This document shows positions 11,324 through 23,129 of a DNA stretch of 64,000 nt, piece after piece. Location of the stretch: assembly GCA_030267565.1 (NCBI GenBank), contig BRXU01000015.1:1611001-1675000 (forward strand). Direction: 5' to 3'. Source of the stretch: Pleodorina starrii (Eukaryota > Chlorophyta > Chlorophyceae > Chlamydomonadales > Volvocaceae). Position 1 is the stretch's first letter. Every line of letters begins with the position of its first letter. The translations under genes and the position numbers were made by a program. The notes beneath the pieces were generated by a model that saw nothing but the letters and a program-made list of their open reading frames with translations, was not told the origin of the DNA and ran no database searches.

Positions 11324-14300
11324 ATGGCAAGTCGAGTGTTGTGCTCTCTGCAATCGCTCGACGGGGCTCCAGCGTTGCCCCTTACCACATCCTACACCGC
11401 AGATGCATACGAGAGCACCGTCGCTTTCACGGATTTCGCCAACTGGCTCATACCCGGTAATGTTCTGCTGGGCCGGTACCCATACGTGGAGCCCAGCCGA
11501 TGCCTGCGGAGGGAACAGGGCGAGCAGCAGCTGCAACGCATCTTGGACACTGGCGTGACAACGTTCGTGAGCTTGCAGGTAGGCATCGCGGATTTTCACC
11601 TGGCGCCATCATCCGCCCACGCCCGCCGTGCCAACGGTCAGGCCCCACATGGCAGCCTCCGCGAACCAGGGGCACGCCCGGCTAACACCCGGGACTTTAA
11701 AGCCCCTGGAGCCCCCGTATATTTGATGTACAAATCTTGGGGGCTTTGTCCTAAGCTTAGCCTCAAAGGGGCCATGGACGGAGGCACGGGCGGGCGTGGT
11801 GCCGTGCCTGTTCAAACTCACCTGGGTCGCTCCTGGCGCCGGCTGCGATCTGGGTCAGCCACGAGCGTCCTGAGGGTGTTCACACGTTCACAATTTCACG
11901 TGGTGGTGCCTGTGAAAACGACGCACCCACGCATCCTCCGTCCGCTTTGGCCTAGCTAGCGGCGGCCGCGCCACACCGCGTCCAGACTTGCCGTGTTGCC
12001 CGGCGGGAGGTACCGTACCTTCAGCGTATCGTGCAGGGGCCCCGGAGCCCGCCAAGGCTGCCCCCTCTTTTCCTCCTACCCCTTGGGTGCACTTGCGCCT
12101 CCGGACGCATGTCATCCTCGCTCCCCTGCTCCCAACCCACTTGCTCGTCTTTCCCCGGCCCGACGAACGCCCCTTCCTTTGCCATCCGCCCATTCCATTT
12201 TAAGGACGGCCTCCCCTTGAAAAATCCCTGCACTGCATCTCATCTCGCGCTCCGAAACCCGTCTCGCCCCACGTAGGCGGAGCTGCCGCCCCAGGAGAAG
12301 ATGACGCTGGCCGGGAAGAACGGGTTCCTGCCGTACAAGGCAACGGCCGACCTGATCCGCTCGGCCATCAACGGGTAGGGTTGGCGAGAGCTTCGGCGGG
12401 AACCCAGGCGGGGGCCTTATGCGCGTGAAGGCGGTGTGCGGGCGGACGGGGGCTGGGACGTGAAGGGCCTGGCAAGGTGTGATGCGGGCTTTTGGGAAGG
12501 GCAGATGCTTGCAGCAGGGTCAGGAACCAGTGGTCAGGTCAGGAACTGGACCCTCCACTCCCCACCCCACTGGGCCACTGCTATACTTTCCCACCCCACC
12601 TCATCTACCCACCCTACTGCTATAGGTCACAAACCCACCCACACCGTACCAGGCCACAGCCTCCCCGCCTTACATGCCCTGACTGCCCTCGTCCCTCCGC
12701 CGCACTTCGCTGCGTAGGCCTCCCCCCATGGAGATCGTGGAGGGGCTCCGAAACCCCATGCTGGACAAGTTCTTGCCGGCCAGGGTAAGCATGCATGCCC
12801 TTTCTGCTCCCTCGCTCGCTCGGGGTACGTCCGACCACTGCCAGGCTTGTCGTGCGTGCTCCGACCGGCAGGACACACGCCACGAGGCGCGGGCAGGCAG
12901 GCGGAGACGGGCTGGCGTAGTGCACGGGGAGGCGCTTGGGTTCGATGGGCGCTGACCGGGGGTGGGCGGAGGAGCGCGGGCTGCAGACTGCTTGCCTTGC
13001 CTTGACTTGTCTCACCGGTGTCCTTCCGTGGTGGGGCAGAGACGGTGCTCTTGTGGGTGTGCGGGCTTTCAGTTGCGAACACGGCGCCCACATGCGACCT
13101 GGTGCGCGCCGCCGCCCTCCCCCCCCGTGTCTCATTGTTATACAAAGGAGCATATCACTCCCTGACCCCAACCATCCCAAATCTCGCAGAAGCGGCACGG
13201 CGTGTCGTACAACCCGGTGGAGCTGCAGTTCGTACATTTCCCGATCGTCGATCTGGGGCTTCCCAACGGCTCGGAGCTGCCGAGCCTCATCAGAGGTACG
13301 GGTGTACGGCAATGCTGCGCAGGGCAGGGGCCATGCCATGCGCACGGATGTACGGGGGTTTCCGCGGCGCGCAGCGCAGCACAGCACAGCACGACGTGCT
13401 GTGGCTCGGCGTCAGAGGCCCCGGTCGGCACCCGAAGCACGGCATCAGTGGACAGCAAGAAGAAGATCCGCTGGTATCTCCACTGGTTCCTCTCTACTTG
13501 ACTTGGCAGCTTATCGCTTTGGACTATTAGACTCTATCCCACCCGCTCGTGCCCCACAGACCTGGAGCGGCGGCTAGCGGCGGGCGAGAAGCTGTACATC
13601 CACTGCTGGGGTGGCCGCGGGCGGGCAGGCACCGTAGGCGCCTGCCTCCTGGCGCAGCTTTACGAGTGAGTGGATGGGCGCCGGGAGTTGGGAATCCGGA
13701 TACACTCGATAAAGAGTCGGGATTGGGCGAGAAGGGGAGGAGGGCGCGGGAAGGGGACGCGGGAGACCCACGGGTCGGCGTCGGAGCGCTAGAGGGTTTC
13801 CGCATGCCTGCAGCGGTTCTGCGACCACTGCGTGCGCTGACGCAGAGGCAGGATTGGAGGATCAAGGCTGCGGGCTCACCGAGCTGGGTTCCGGGGAAAA
13901 AGTAGAGCCGGGAGAGAGCCCGGGCAGTGCGGCCGGCCGCACTGCCCGGCCGGTGCCACTGGACAAGGCCGGCCCGGGCTGGGTGGCGATTGCCGGGTTG
14001 CGGGCCGAACGAGGTTTGCCGTTTGCGGAGGTTTGCGGTGTCCGTTCCTTCCTTCCTTAGGGTCGAAGCCCAGGCTGAGTCCCGAGGACCTGGGGGAGCG
14101 ACCGGGCGCGAGGCGTGTGGCCGAACCAGGAGAATAGGCATGGTTTTTGATGTTTTGGGAGAGGGTTTTGGGGCAGTTTTCGCATCGGGGCAGGGACAAA
14201 AGGGGGTTAGGTCCACGCAGGCGCCGGTGGGTCCGTCTGGGCCGCATACCGCGCGCCTGAACCACAGCTTCCTGGCACCAGTGGTGCGCACTGAGCTAGG

Positions 14301-14492
14301 CACGCGCCTGCTGCTGCTTCTTCTTGGGCGTTTCTTACCCCTTTCCTCTGTGCTTGCAGTCTTCCGGCGGCGGAGTGCCTGGAGCGGATCCAGCGGGCGT
14401 TCGACACGCGCCAAGACGGGGGGCGGCGAAGCCCGGAGACGGAGGAGCAGGTTGCGTTTGTGGAGGAGTACGTCAAAGCGCTGAAGCAGTAG
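11324..14492 (+). CDS. Dual-specificity / tyrosine protein phosphatase
   Basis: Six exons (11324-11578, 12277-12374, 12718-12784, 13190-13295, 13560-13665, 14360-14492) close in phase to 254 residues. The signature HCWGGRGRAGT matches the cysteine-phosphatase loop HCx5R, with nucleophile C191 and phosphate-binding R197. The aspartate in FPIVDLGLP upstream is the candidate general acid. The N-terminal FANWLIPGNVLLGRYPY is the entry motif found in plant and bacterial members of the dual-specificity group. Substrate is unknown. The start at 11324 is the first ATG in the coding frame; the earlier ATG at 11161 is out of frame and a clean intron joining it was not found, so an upstream exon (perhaps a transit peptide) cannot be excluded. 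Confidence 0.85.
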
Positions 14493-15243
14493 CGGAGCGG
14501 AGCGGGGCGAGGGGGCCGCGGGTGGTGGTTTCGGATGTCTGGGAGTCTGGCCTTGACAGGATACGGCCGGTGGTTGCGGACGGATGAATGGTAGTTAATT
14601 TTTGCGCAAGTCCAATCTTGGTGAACCGTATGTCCTTGGAACGGACAGTTTACATCTAGAGTGGCTTGTACCGTGTAATATCCCCTCGAGCAACGAAAGC
14701 CTTCCGAGTCGTCGACTGGAGCACGTTTTGCACGTTTGCTACCGTAGTCAAAGACCTACAACACAGCAGCCTTTTGCAGTTGTAATACCTTATTTCCTGC
14801 GACGAGCTTCCGCCACCAGACAAAACTCAGCGTGACTCTGCCTGAAGCCTCTCGCAAGCGAAACCAGTCGTATATTCCACCTTCACTACCTTTACGCAGT
14901 GGTTTAGACGTGTGAGTACGTGGAGGCTTTCATGCGCGTTGTGTCGGCACGAGTAGACGGAGTAGACGGCTGGTGCTTAACCTTGCCCGCCGCCGGGATT
15001 GCGCTTGGCCTAGGGCGAAAATCCTTTGCCGGACAATTCTAAAAGCAGCTGTTTGGGGAGACGCGTGTGTGGCGATAACAAGTACGTAATTTATTGCTGC
15101 CGTCGGGACTGGAAGGCTGTGAGTTTGATACACTTCGTCAGCCGATGACCAGCAGCTACGGCTGTTGACGCGACGTAGGCCTATAGCTCGACGACTCCAA
15201 GTTGCTAATTGATTTTACACCTTAACCGCCACCCGATTTAAGG
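14493..15243. other. 3' UTR of phosphatase gene and promoter region of alanine aminotransferase gene
   Basis: No exon was recognised. TGTAA at 14781-14785 probably ends the phosphatase transcript. The remaining 460 bases, of lower GC, would hold the promoter and 5' UTR of the next gene. Confidence 0.5.
14781..14785 (+). terminator. Candidate polyadenylation signal TGTAA (phosphatase gene)
   Basis: TGTAA 289 bases downstream of the phosphatase stop codon. Confidence 0.5.
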
Positions 15244-18200
15244 ATGACGAGCTCAGAAGCGCCGTCCACCAGCAATGGGACGTCCGAGCGGCGGGTGCCG
15301 CTGTCGATCGACACCATCAACAAGCGCGTCATCAACTCAGAGTACGCTGTGCGCGGAGAGATTGTGCAGCTGGCGCAGAAAATCGCGCGCGACCTGGGGG
15401 AGGGAAAGGGCAGTTATCCCTTCGATAAAGTGGTGTGGTGCAACATCGGGAACCCGCAAATCCTGGGCCAGAAGCCCATCACCTACTTCCGACAAGTGCT
15501 GGCTCTGTGCGAGTGCCCGCAGGTGGGCTGACGGGGTTTTGGGTGGGCCAGGCTAGTCAGAAACGTGCGCCGAGTGCGGGCGGACGTGCATGTGTGGGGG
15601 TATGACTACGGCTGTGGGAGGGTGGTTTGGGACAGCTCGTCTACTCGCTTCCGCGGGGCTATGAGCCTGGCGGGCTGGCAGCAACCCCCATCCTTGACAC
15701 GTTTGGGGCTCGGTCGCGGGGAGTCGTCTCTCCTGTTACGCACGCGTGCCCTCTCCGTGCGCGTGTGTGCGATTGCACGGCCCTCGGAGCATCTTCCCCC
15801 CTTTGGATCGCCCAACATCTCGCCACCGGTCCCCCCACCGGTCCCCCCATCACTGCCCTGCCCTGCCCTACCTGGAGTGCACGACAGGCAGCGACCCACA
15901 TCTCTTCCCATCCTTCGCCCACTCTTGGCCGCACCAGCCCGTATCATTCACATACCCCCCACCCACACACACACACGCTCCGCTCCCTTCCCTTAAGACC
16001 CCGACGCCTGCTCCGCTTCCCAACCCCCTCACCCACCTCAGTACGACCCTTCCTCCCACCTCCTCCCCCTTATCTAGGGGGTTGCTTGCTGCAATCAGTA
16101 CTACTTTCCCATTACACTCAACCTCCTCCCTCCCTCGCCCTCCTCGCCCCCAGCTGCTGGACAACCCGCACATCCGGGAGCTGTTTCCGGAGGACGTCAT
16201 CGCCCGGGCCCAACTGCTCAATAAGGCCATACCGGGAGGACTGGGAGCATACAGGTAGGGACAGGAGGTGCGCGCGAGGGAACGTGAGGGGGGGATGCAC
16301 TCGCCGGGGATCGGCCGCGCGGGCGGGCGGGTACATGGGCGGGTGCCGAGGGGCTGCCGGCGAGGAGCCGGGATCTGGATCTGGGTCTGGCTCGGATGTG
16401 GGTCGGGGCGGTCACTGCCAGGAGCGGCCGGGCGCCGCCAGCCTCCGGCAGCGCGCGGCACCGCTTGGCACGGGAGACGGGACGCGACGCAGCGGGACGG
16501 GACGGGAGGGGACGGGGCGGGATGGCGCTGCCAGCAGTGTCGAGCCGAAGGGCGGTTGTGCTGCTGTAAGGGCGGCTCCGCACCCCCCTCTGCTCCGCAA
16601 CCCTCCGCAGCTCCACACCTCTGCCTCCCCCCGCCCCCCGCGCAACCCGCACCCTGCCCCGCACCCCGCCTGACCCTCCTCCTCCTCCTCCTCCTCCTCC
16701 GCGCACAGCGACTCTGCGGGCGCGCTGATCATCCGGCAGCTGGTGGCCGCCTCCATCGCCCGCCGCGACGGCCACCCCGCCGACCCCGAGAACATCTACA
16801 TGACGGACGGCGCCTCGCCTGCCGTACACTACATGATGGACCTGTTGCTCCGGGAGCCAACAGACAGCATGATGGTGCCCATCCCGCAGTACCCGCTGTA
16901 CAGCGCCACGCTGACGCTGTACGGCGGACGGTTGGTGCCGTACCTCTTGGACGAGAGCGCCGGCTGGGGTCTGGACGTGGGGCACCTGCGGCAGCAGATC
17001 GCCGCCGCGCGGACGCAAGGGCTGTGTGTGCGGGCCGTGGTGGTCATCAACCCGGGCAACCCCACAGGTGCGCGGTGGGGAGCTGCGTGGCTGGGGAGGG
17101 GGAGGGGTTTGGTGGATGCGTTGCGCCCACCCGCCCGGTCCGGCCCGCCACCCCATCCTTGTGTAACGGTTGTACTGCTGCTGGTGGTTGTACGGCGCAG
17201 GGCAGTGCCTGTCGCACCAGAACATGCGGGACATTCTGTCGTTCTGTCGGGAGGAGCAGCTGGTGCTCATTGCGGATGAGGTCTACCAGGCGAGTGGGGG
17301 GGGGAGGGAGGGAGGATGGATGGAAGGGAGGGAGACGGGGTTGGGGTGCTGACCCACGTGTAGGCCGGGGCCTGGGGGGGTGGGGGCTGGCGCAATGGGA
17401 CTGGGGCTTTATAAGAATTTAGCCCAGGAGTCGGGGCCCGATGGCCCGGCTTGGGCAAAGCGCACGCAGGGGCCCGCGGGTATCCGAAACAGCCGCTGGG
17501 GTGGGCCACACGCGCATCCCCCCGATCTGGACCCCGATCCCGAGTTCCCGACCCACGGGTCGCTCCTCCTGGCTTGCCACCCCCGCGCCCTCCCCCCCTG
17601 ACTCCTCGTCCATCCACTCGTCCGTCCTTCAGGCCAACATCTATGTGGGCAACAAGGAGTTTTTCTCCTTCAAGAAGGTGGCGGCCGAGATGGGGCTGCT
17701 GGCGGAGGTGCCGCTGGTGTCGCTGCACTCGATCTCCAAGGGTGGGTGCGTGGGTGGATGGGGCGGGTGGATGGGGGAGGTGAGGTGGGTGGTAGTTGAG
17801 GAGATACTGGGGGTGGGCGAGTGGGCGGGCTGGATGGGTGGCGCTGAAGACGTCGGGCTGGTTGGGTGGGCCCGTGTGGGTGGGTGGCCGGGCACGGCTT
17901 GTGTGGATCTCGGTGGATCTCTGGGCGGGTGGGCGAGAACGGAGAAACGGCGTGGGCTGCAGGGGTTGTGCGCCACCCCCCCCCCCCCTCTCCCAATTCT
18001 CTTTATACCCCTCCAACCGCACTCCCCTACCCACCACCACTCCGGTGTTCCCCTCCAGGCTTCGTGGGCGAGTGCGGTCGTCGCGGCGGCTACATGGAGG
18101 TGACTGGCTTCCCCGAGGACGTCAAGGATCAGATCCTCAAGCTCGCCTCCATCAACCTCTGCCCAAACCTGTCGGGACAGATCTGCTGCGCGCTCATGAT

Positions 18201-19281
18201 GAACCCGCCGCAGGTACGGCGGGCTGGGCGGGTCGTACGGCATTTGTACGGCGTGTCCCGCCCATGCACGCTCTACTACAGCAGTCGTTGCTCGGCATCT
18301 CCAGCTATGAAGGCCCTCCGCCAGCCTCGATTTTGGTCACCTGGTCACCTTCGCGCCATTCGCGCTGCTTTCCAAACATACACATACACAGAGGCACCCC
18401 ACACCGTCGACTCTTGTCGCTGCTGAAACCTATATCTGTTGTCGTACAATTGTCGTACCCAGGCCGGTGAGGCGTCTTACGATCAGTACCGCGCGGAGAA
18501 GAGCGCCATCCTGGGCTCCCTCAAGCGCCGCGCCGAGCTGCTGGTGGGTGCGCTCAACCGGCTGGAGGGCGTCAGCTGCAACGCCGCGGAGGGGGCGCTG
18601 TACGCCTTCCCCAAGATCACACTGCCGGACGCTGCCGTGCAGGCCGCCAAGCAGATGGGTGCGTGGGTGGATCGGTTGACTGGTTGGGGTTGGGTTGGGT
18701 TGGGCTGGGTTGGGTTGGGTTGGGTTGGTTTCGGCGCTACCCGGGGTGGGGGTACCGTAGTGTGGCGAGTGCGGGCGTGGCGAAGGGGCTGTGGGAAATG
18801 CGGGCGGAGGTCGATGGTCGTGAGTGTGGACTGTGGAGGGTGGGTTGGGGGTGATGGGCAGGGAGGGGGTAGCGGGACGGGGCAGGAGGGGAAAGATGAG
18901 GGTGTCGAGAGGCAAGCGCTTTGCTGCGGGCGAGGTAAGGGCCGTAGCTCACTCACTCGCTCTCCCTCCCTCCCTCACGTACCCGCAGGCAAGCAGCCCG
19001 ACTGGCTGTACTGTCGGGAGCTGTTGGAGGCCACCGGCATTGTGGTGGTGCCCGGCAGCGGCTTCGGCCAGGCGGACGGCACCTTCCACTTCCGCACCAC
19101 CTTCCTTCCCTCGGAGGAGGACATTGGCCACGTGGTGGAGGCGCTGGGCAAGTTCCACACAGCCTTCCTTAAAAAGTACGGAGACGCAGGGACGACACAG
19201 CCGCAGCCGCAGAAGCTGCAGCCGGCGGCCGCCGTCGCGGCCGCCCCGGCTGGCGCCACCGACGCCGACAACGGCCACTGA
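15244..19281 (+). CDS. AlaAT: Alanine aminotransferase (PLP-dependent, class I/II)
   Basis: Eight exons (15244-15522, 16154-16254, 16709-17067, 17201-17289, 17633-17741, 18059-18213, 18463-18658, 18989-19281) give 526 residues, normal for the family. The enzyme exchanges the amino group between alanine/2-oxoglutarate and pyruvate/glutamate using pyridoxal phosphate. Visible landmarks are NPGNPTG (about 241-247), ADEVYQ ending at 276, and the cofactor lysine K312 in SLHSISKGFVGECGRRGGY, the signature stretch of the AlaAT/glutamate:glyoxylate group. The C-terminus (DADNGH) is not a peroxisomal SKL-type tag, favouring AlaAT over peroxisomal glutamate:glyoxylate aminotransferase. The N-terminus has no obvious transit peptide. 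Intron 4 needs a GC donor at 17290. The last about 30 residues are an Ala/Pro/Gln-rich extension. Confidence 0.93.
18677..18729 (+). repeat. GGTTG microsatellite in alanine aminotransferase intron 7
   Basis: About ten near-perfect TGGGT/GGTTG units just after the donor at 18659, with one T-to-C change. Confidence 0.8.
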
Positions 19282-21406
19282 GCGAGAGCGGCGCTGGGGG
19301 ATGGAGTGGTGGTTTCGGAGCGGGAGCGGGAGCAGCAGTAGGAGCAGCAGCAGCCGGCATCAGGCGTGGAATGGGTGCATCTGGAACCGAAGCGCTACGG
19401 AGGAGAAGCCCGCGGCAGCAGAAGCTGGCGGCGGTCGCCGGCTGCAGAGGCGCCTGACGGAAGGTCCCCTTTCCGGAGTTAAGGCGTCGGAGGGGCACCG
19501 GATAGCGCGGTTCGGCGATAGAGCAGCATCCGGGAGGGTTTCGTGAGGCGTGTGAGGCGTGTAGTCTTGTGTGCGCATGCGGGATGGGCGGCATGCGAGG
19601 GGGGGGGCGGGGGAGGGATGAGGGTTTCGGAGAACGGCGCGGGCCTGAGGGCGCAGCGGCGGCCGCCTCGAGGGCCTCCCAGCAGAGGGGGTACGCGACG
19701 CACGGGGGCTGGATTTCGGGCGGTGCGCACGGCGTGGCGATTGCCGTTTTGATGTCGGCGAACCAGGCGCACGCCGGTTGTGGGGCCTTGTGCGCTGCGG
19801 GCGCGTCGGACCGGCCAGCTACGGTATCTCCTTGACTGGCCACCAGGAACAGGGTTGGGCCGTCTGCGGGTTTTTCCAACCGGCAACGGGCAGGGCGAGA
19901 ATCGCGCGCCACCTCCGGGACCTGTGGTGAGAGCCCTAAGGAATAAGTGTTAGGAGGGCCCTTTTGCGAAGGAGCGGTCACGGCATCGAGCCGCAGGGCT
20001 ACGGAGGGCCGGCCGGCCCAGCCGCGTTGCGTGTGTCTCAGGATCTCAGGATTTACCTGACCCGGCGTCGCCTGCTTGTGTTGCGGTGCCCCGTTGCTAA
20101 GGCGGCCAAGCACCGCACCGGCTGAACGGGGGCGCGGCGAAACGCTGTTTACGCTGTGTACGCCTACATCTCATAATGGCTGCGCTCTGCAACAAGTGGC
20201 GCGCCGCGGCATGGCGGCGCGACGCGACGCGACGCCTTTTTTTGCCAATTTTGTCATCTCTGGTCGATTCGGACGCGCCGTTTGTTGCTTTTTGTCCCCG
20301 GGCGGCCTCCACGCGCAGCACGGGGAATGCTGGCCCTTGGATGGGATGGATTGCTTGATTGGGCTGCATAGCGCCTCGGCGGGCGCCGAGTGTCTGTGGT
20401 AGTGGTCATGGTTTGCGGTGTTAGGAGGGGGGTTGGGAGGGAGGATGGGAGGGCAGAGTGTGGCCTGAGAGAGGGTGTCGCGAGAGGAACAAATTGATGT
20501 CGGGTTGGCGGCGGTGGCATTTTTCGAGACGAGGCGTGGCGGCGTGGTGGGGTTTCGAGAGGCGGGTCCGAACCGGCCGGCGAGGGTTGCTGGTAAACGG
20601 CGAGGACTGTCGAGGGCTGCTGCACCCCTAGTGGTACGGCACTGCAGTAGCACGCACGGGCTGTGCGGTTGGCTGGGCCCCCCCTTACCTCATCCAAGAG
20701 TGTAACTGAACGCAAATTGTGCTGTTGACTGTCGTGGTGTGCCGTGCCGTATCCCGTCGTGTGCCGTAATTTTGTACCTGTTTAGTACTGCTGCTGCACG
20801 AGCCCGTCTTCGAGCATTTGTCTGTCCGTACAATGACGTTGACGACGACGGGCGTGACGTGTGCAATAGCTGTGTAAAATTGTATGGAAGGGCGGAGGGG
20901 CCGTCGCTGTGTTGGGGGGAGGGAACGGGGGGCCGTGGCGGCGCATGACAGCTGTGGTGGGGCTGCGGCAGGGGCTGGGGAGACCCGTATGGGAAGGGGG
21001 CTGCCTGGGCAGCAGGGGTCCAGTTTGTGGAGTTGCCGGGGCCGACGTGTTGTGCGTGGAGTTGTGCTGAAGTGGTGACGGCCCCGGATGACCGAACCCT
21101 GCGATGTCGGTATTGCGTGCCTGCCCGGAAGGCTACGGGATGTACGGTGTGGTATGGCACACGGGCGTCATCGGCCTGCGGCCCACTCTGCGCCTTGAAG
21201 AGCGTGGCACCTCGTGACGAGAGCCCCTACGATTAAAGTCCGCCCGCAGAGCCAACTGCGGACGCGGGAGTGAGGATGCGGGAGTGAGGGCGGAATCCAC
21301 AACGCCCTGGGAGAGGCCAACCCAGCGGCCCCCCAGGAACGCAGGAAGCAGCGGCGCCGGCAGCCTCTTCCGTAGCATGGTCGCGCGCGCACTTCCGCGT
21401 CCTCAC

Positions 21407-21559
21407 CTCGCTTGCGAAGCTTGGCTCTGCGGGCGGGCTGCCGCATCATGGCCCCGTCGGCCAGATAGGGGCTGTCCAGCACCGGCCCCGGCTCTGGCCT
21501 GCCAGCCAGGGGCACGTACTGGCTGAGTGGCCACGGCTGCGCGCCGAGCGGCGGCCCCC
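21407..21559 (-). other. Isolated exon candidate, function unknown
   Basis: On the minus strand a segment bounded by CAG at 21562-21560 and a good GTGAGG donor at 21406 reads, with one leading base from a previous exon, GPPLGAQPWPLSQYVPLAG and then PGPVLDSPYLADGAMMR. It looks more protein-like than the surrounding frames. No partner exons were found, so this may be part of an unrecognised gene, a relic, or chance. Confidence 0.25.
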
Positions 21560-22878
21560 CTGTGAGTAGGAACGTCCGGGCGAAGTCCCCCCACACACGT
21601 ACGGAAGCTCAAGGAACGTCTACATTGGTGCACACAGCTGCGCCCGTGAGCTTGATACACGCCGTACAGCGGTACATTGGTACATCTTGTATGGTACATC
21701 CGCGGCAAGGAGGGACCCCGCAGTGCTCCAAACCCCCAAATTTGCACTACCGTGCGTACAGTATTCGTAGTTGCGTACAGCCGCGACGACGAAGACACGA
21801 GCGGGCCTCCGCAGGGAGCGCGGGACAGCCCGGTGCACACGCACCCGCCACCGCCCCCCGCACCGCAGCGCGGTGACGAGCCGCCGCCGCCGCCGGGGGG
21901 CGATGTGCACGCACGAGCACGACGCGCAGCCATCCAGACGTATCCACACGCTGAATCGCCGCCGAAAACTCCGGTCAGGCGAGAGCGAAACGTGCCCGCC
22001 CACCCGCCTCCCCGCCTCCCAACAGCCCCATTGGTTTGCACACCGCACATACGCGGGCCTCAAAAACCCCTCGGACCGCACCGCCGCCCCGGCCGCCGGG
22101 GCTTGCATCAATATCGACAAGCCGGTGCACTGCCCGGGAGGCCGGGACGCGACAGCGGAGGAGGGCGGAGGGGAGGTCCCTGCTTGCCAGCTCTGTCAGC
22201 AGGACCTGCTGTGCCCAGAGCCCAGCCAGCTGCATGAGGGCGCCGCTGCATGAGGGCACCGAGCTGCACTGAATGCTCTCCGTCTGCACCCCCATCCACT
22301 GGAGAGGTGGAATGTGTCGAAGTTCAACATGGCATCATAAGTTAAGCACTGCGGAAACGAGCAAGGACAGTAAGCGACCAAAACCCCAAGATACGACATA
22401 CGAGAGACGTGAGCGCAAAGGGCCTTGCAGCAATCCGCCACGGCCCCCATATCAGCTGCAAACATGCAATGCGCCCCGACATGGGCGACCATGGACGCCG
22501 CGGGCCCGACACCCACCCGTCCACCCATCCACCTTCCCATTCATCCATCCATAGGCAGGCAGGCAGCCAGGCGGCGGCCTCCAGAAGGGCGACCACTCCG
22601 CACCCTGTTAACACTGCTTCTCAGTTTGACCGAAAGCGCAATACATAATTCTGTTGAACAACTGCACATAATATCTGCAGATAATATATCTATCACAAAC
22701 GCAAAGGTTGCTGCGTCATGTGTCCTCCGTGACGTGACAAGCTGCGCTGCGCAAAACCGCAGTTGCCTGCTTGCCTGGCAAGAGCCCCCCCTCCCTTCCC
22801 CCAGAGCCCCAGACAGCCGCGGGGGGGAGAGGCCCCGGCTGTTGCTGAAACACACACGCCACACACGCCACACTTGCT

Positions 22879-22911
22879 CAGTACAGTACAGTACAGTACA
22901 GTACAGTACAG
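22879..22911 (+). repeat. CAGTA microsatellite
   Basis: Six to seven perfect CAGTA units followed by a degenerate one, in the gene-poor interval, preceded by ACACACGCC-type repeats at 22850-22870. Confidence 0.85.
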
Positions 22912-23129
22912 TTCAGGTATAGCGTAGTAAAGCGTAGTACACTACATCACAGTACTTTCCGACGGCGGGGGCTCCTGCCATATTGCCTGACCTTATAATG
23001 GTACAAGAAACACTGGGGCGGGATACGAGGGGGCGAGTGCATGCTGACAACGCCCTCGGGGCCGCCAATGGCCCGTGCGTGGATGTGGTCGCCGCTCCCA
23101 TCGCTCGGGCGAGACTGCCGCAGGTCCGC

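Larger units (their letters stand above)
19282..23129. other. Gene-poor interval between alanine aminotransferase and the transporter
   Basis: These 3.8 kb hold no gene I can defend. The first part should be the 3' UTR of the aminotransferase; the first TGTAA is not until 20701, so the UTR is long or the signal deviates. One isolated minus-strand exon candidate (21407-21559) and a 22879-22911 microsatellite are listed separately. Open frames elsewhere are mostly Ala/Arg/Pro-rich, in several frames at once, without family motifs. Confidence 0.45.

Noticed and set aside
11128..11460. Phosphatase start at 11161 or upstream
   Set aside because: That frame differs from the FANWLIPG frame and no good intron joins them; the in-frame ATG at 11324 is used instead.
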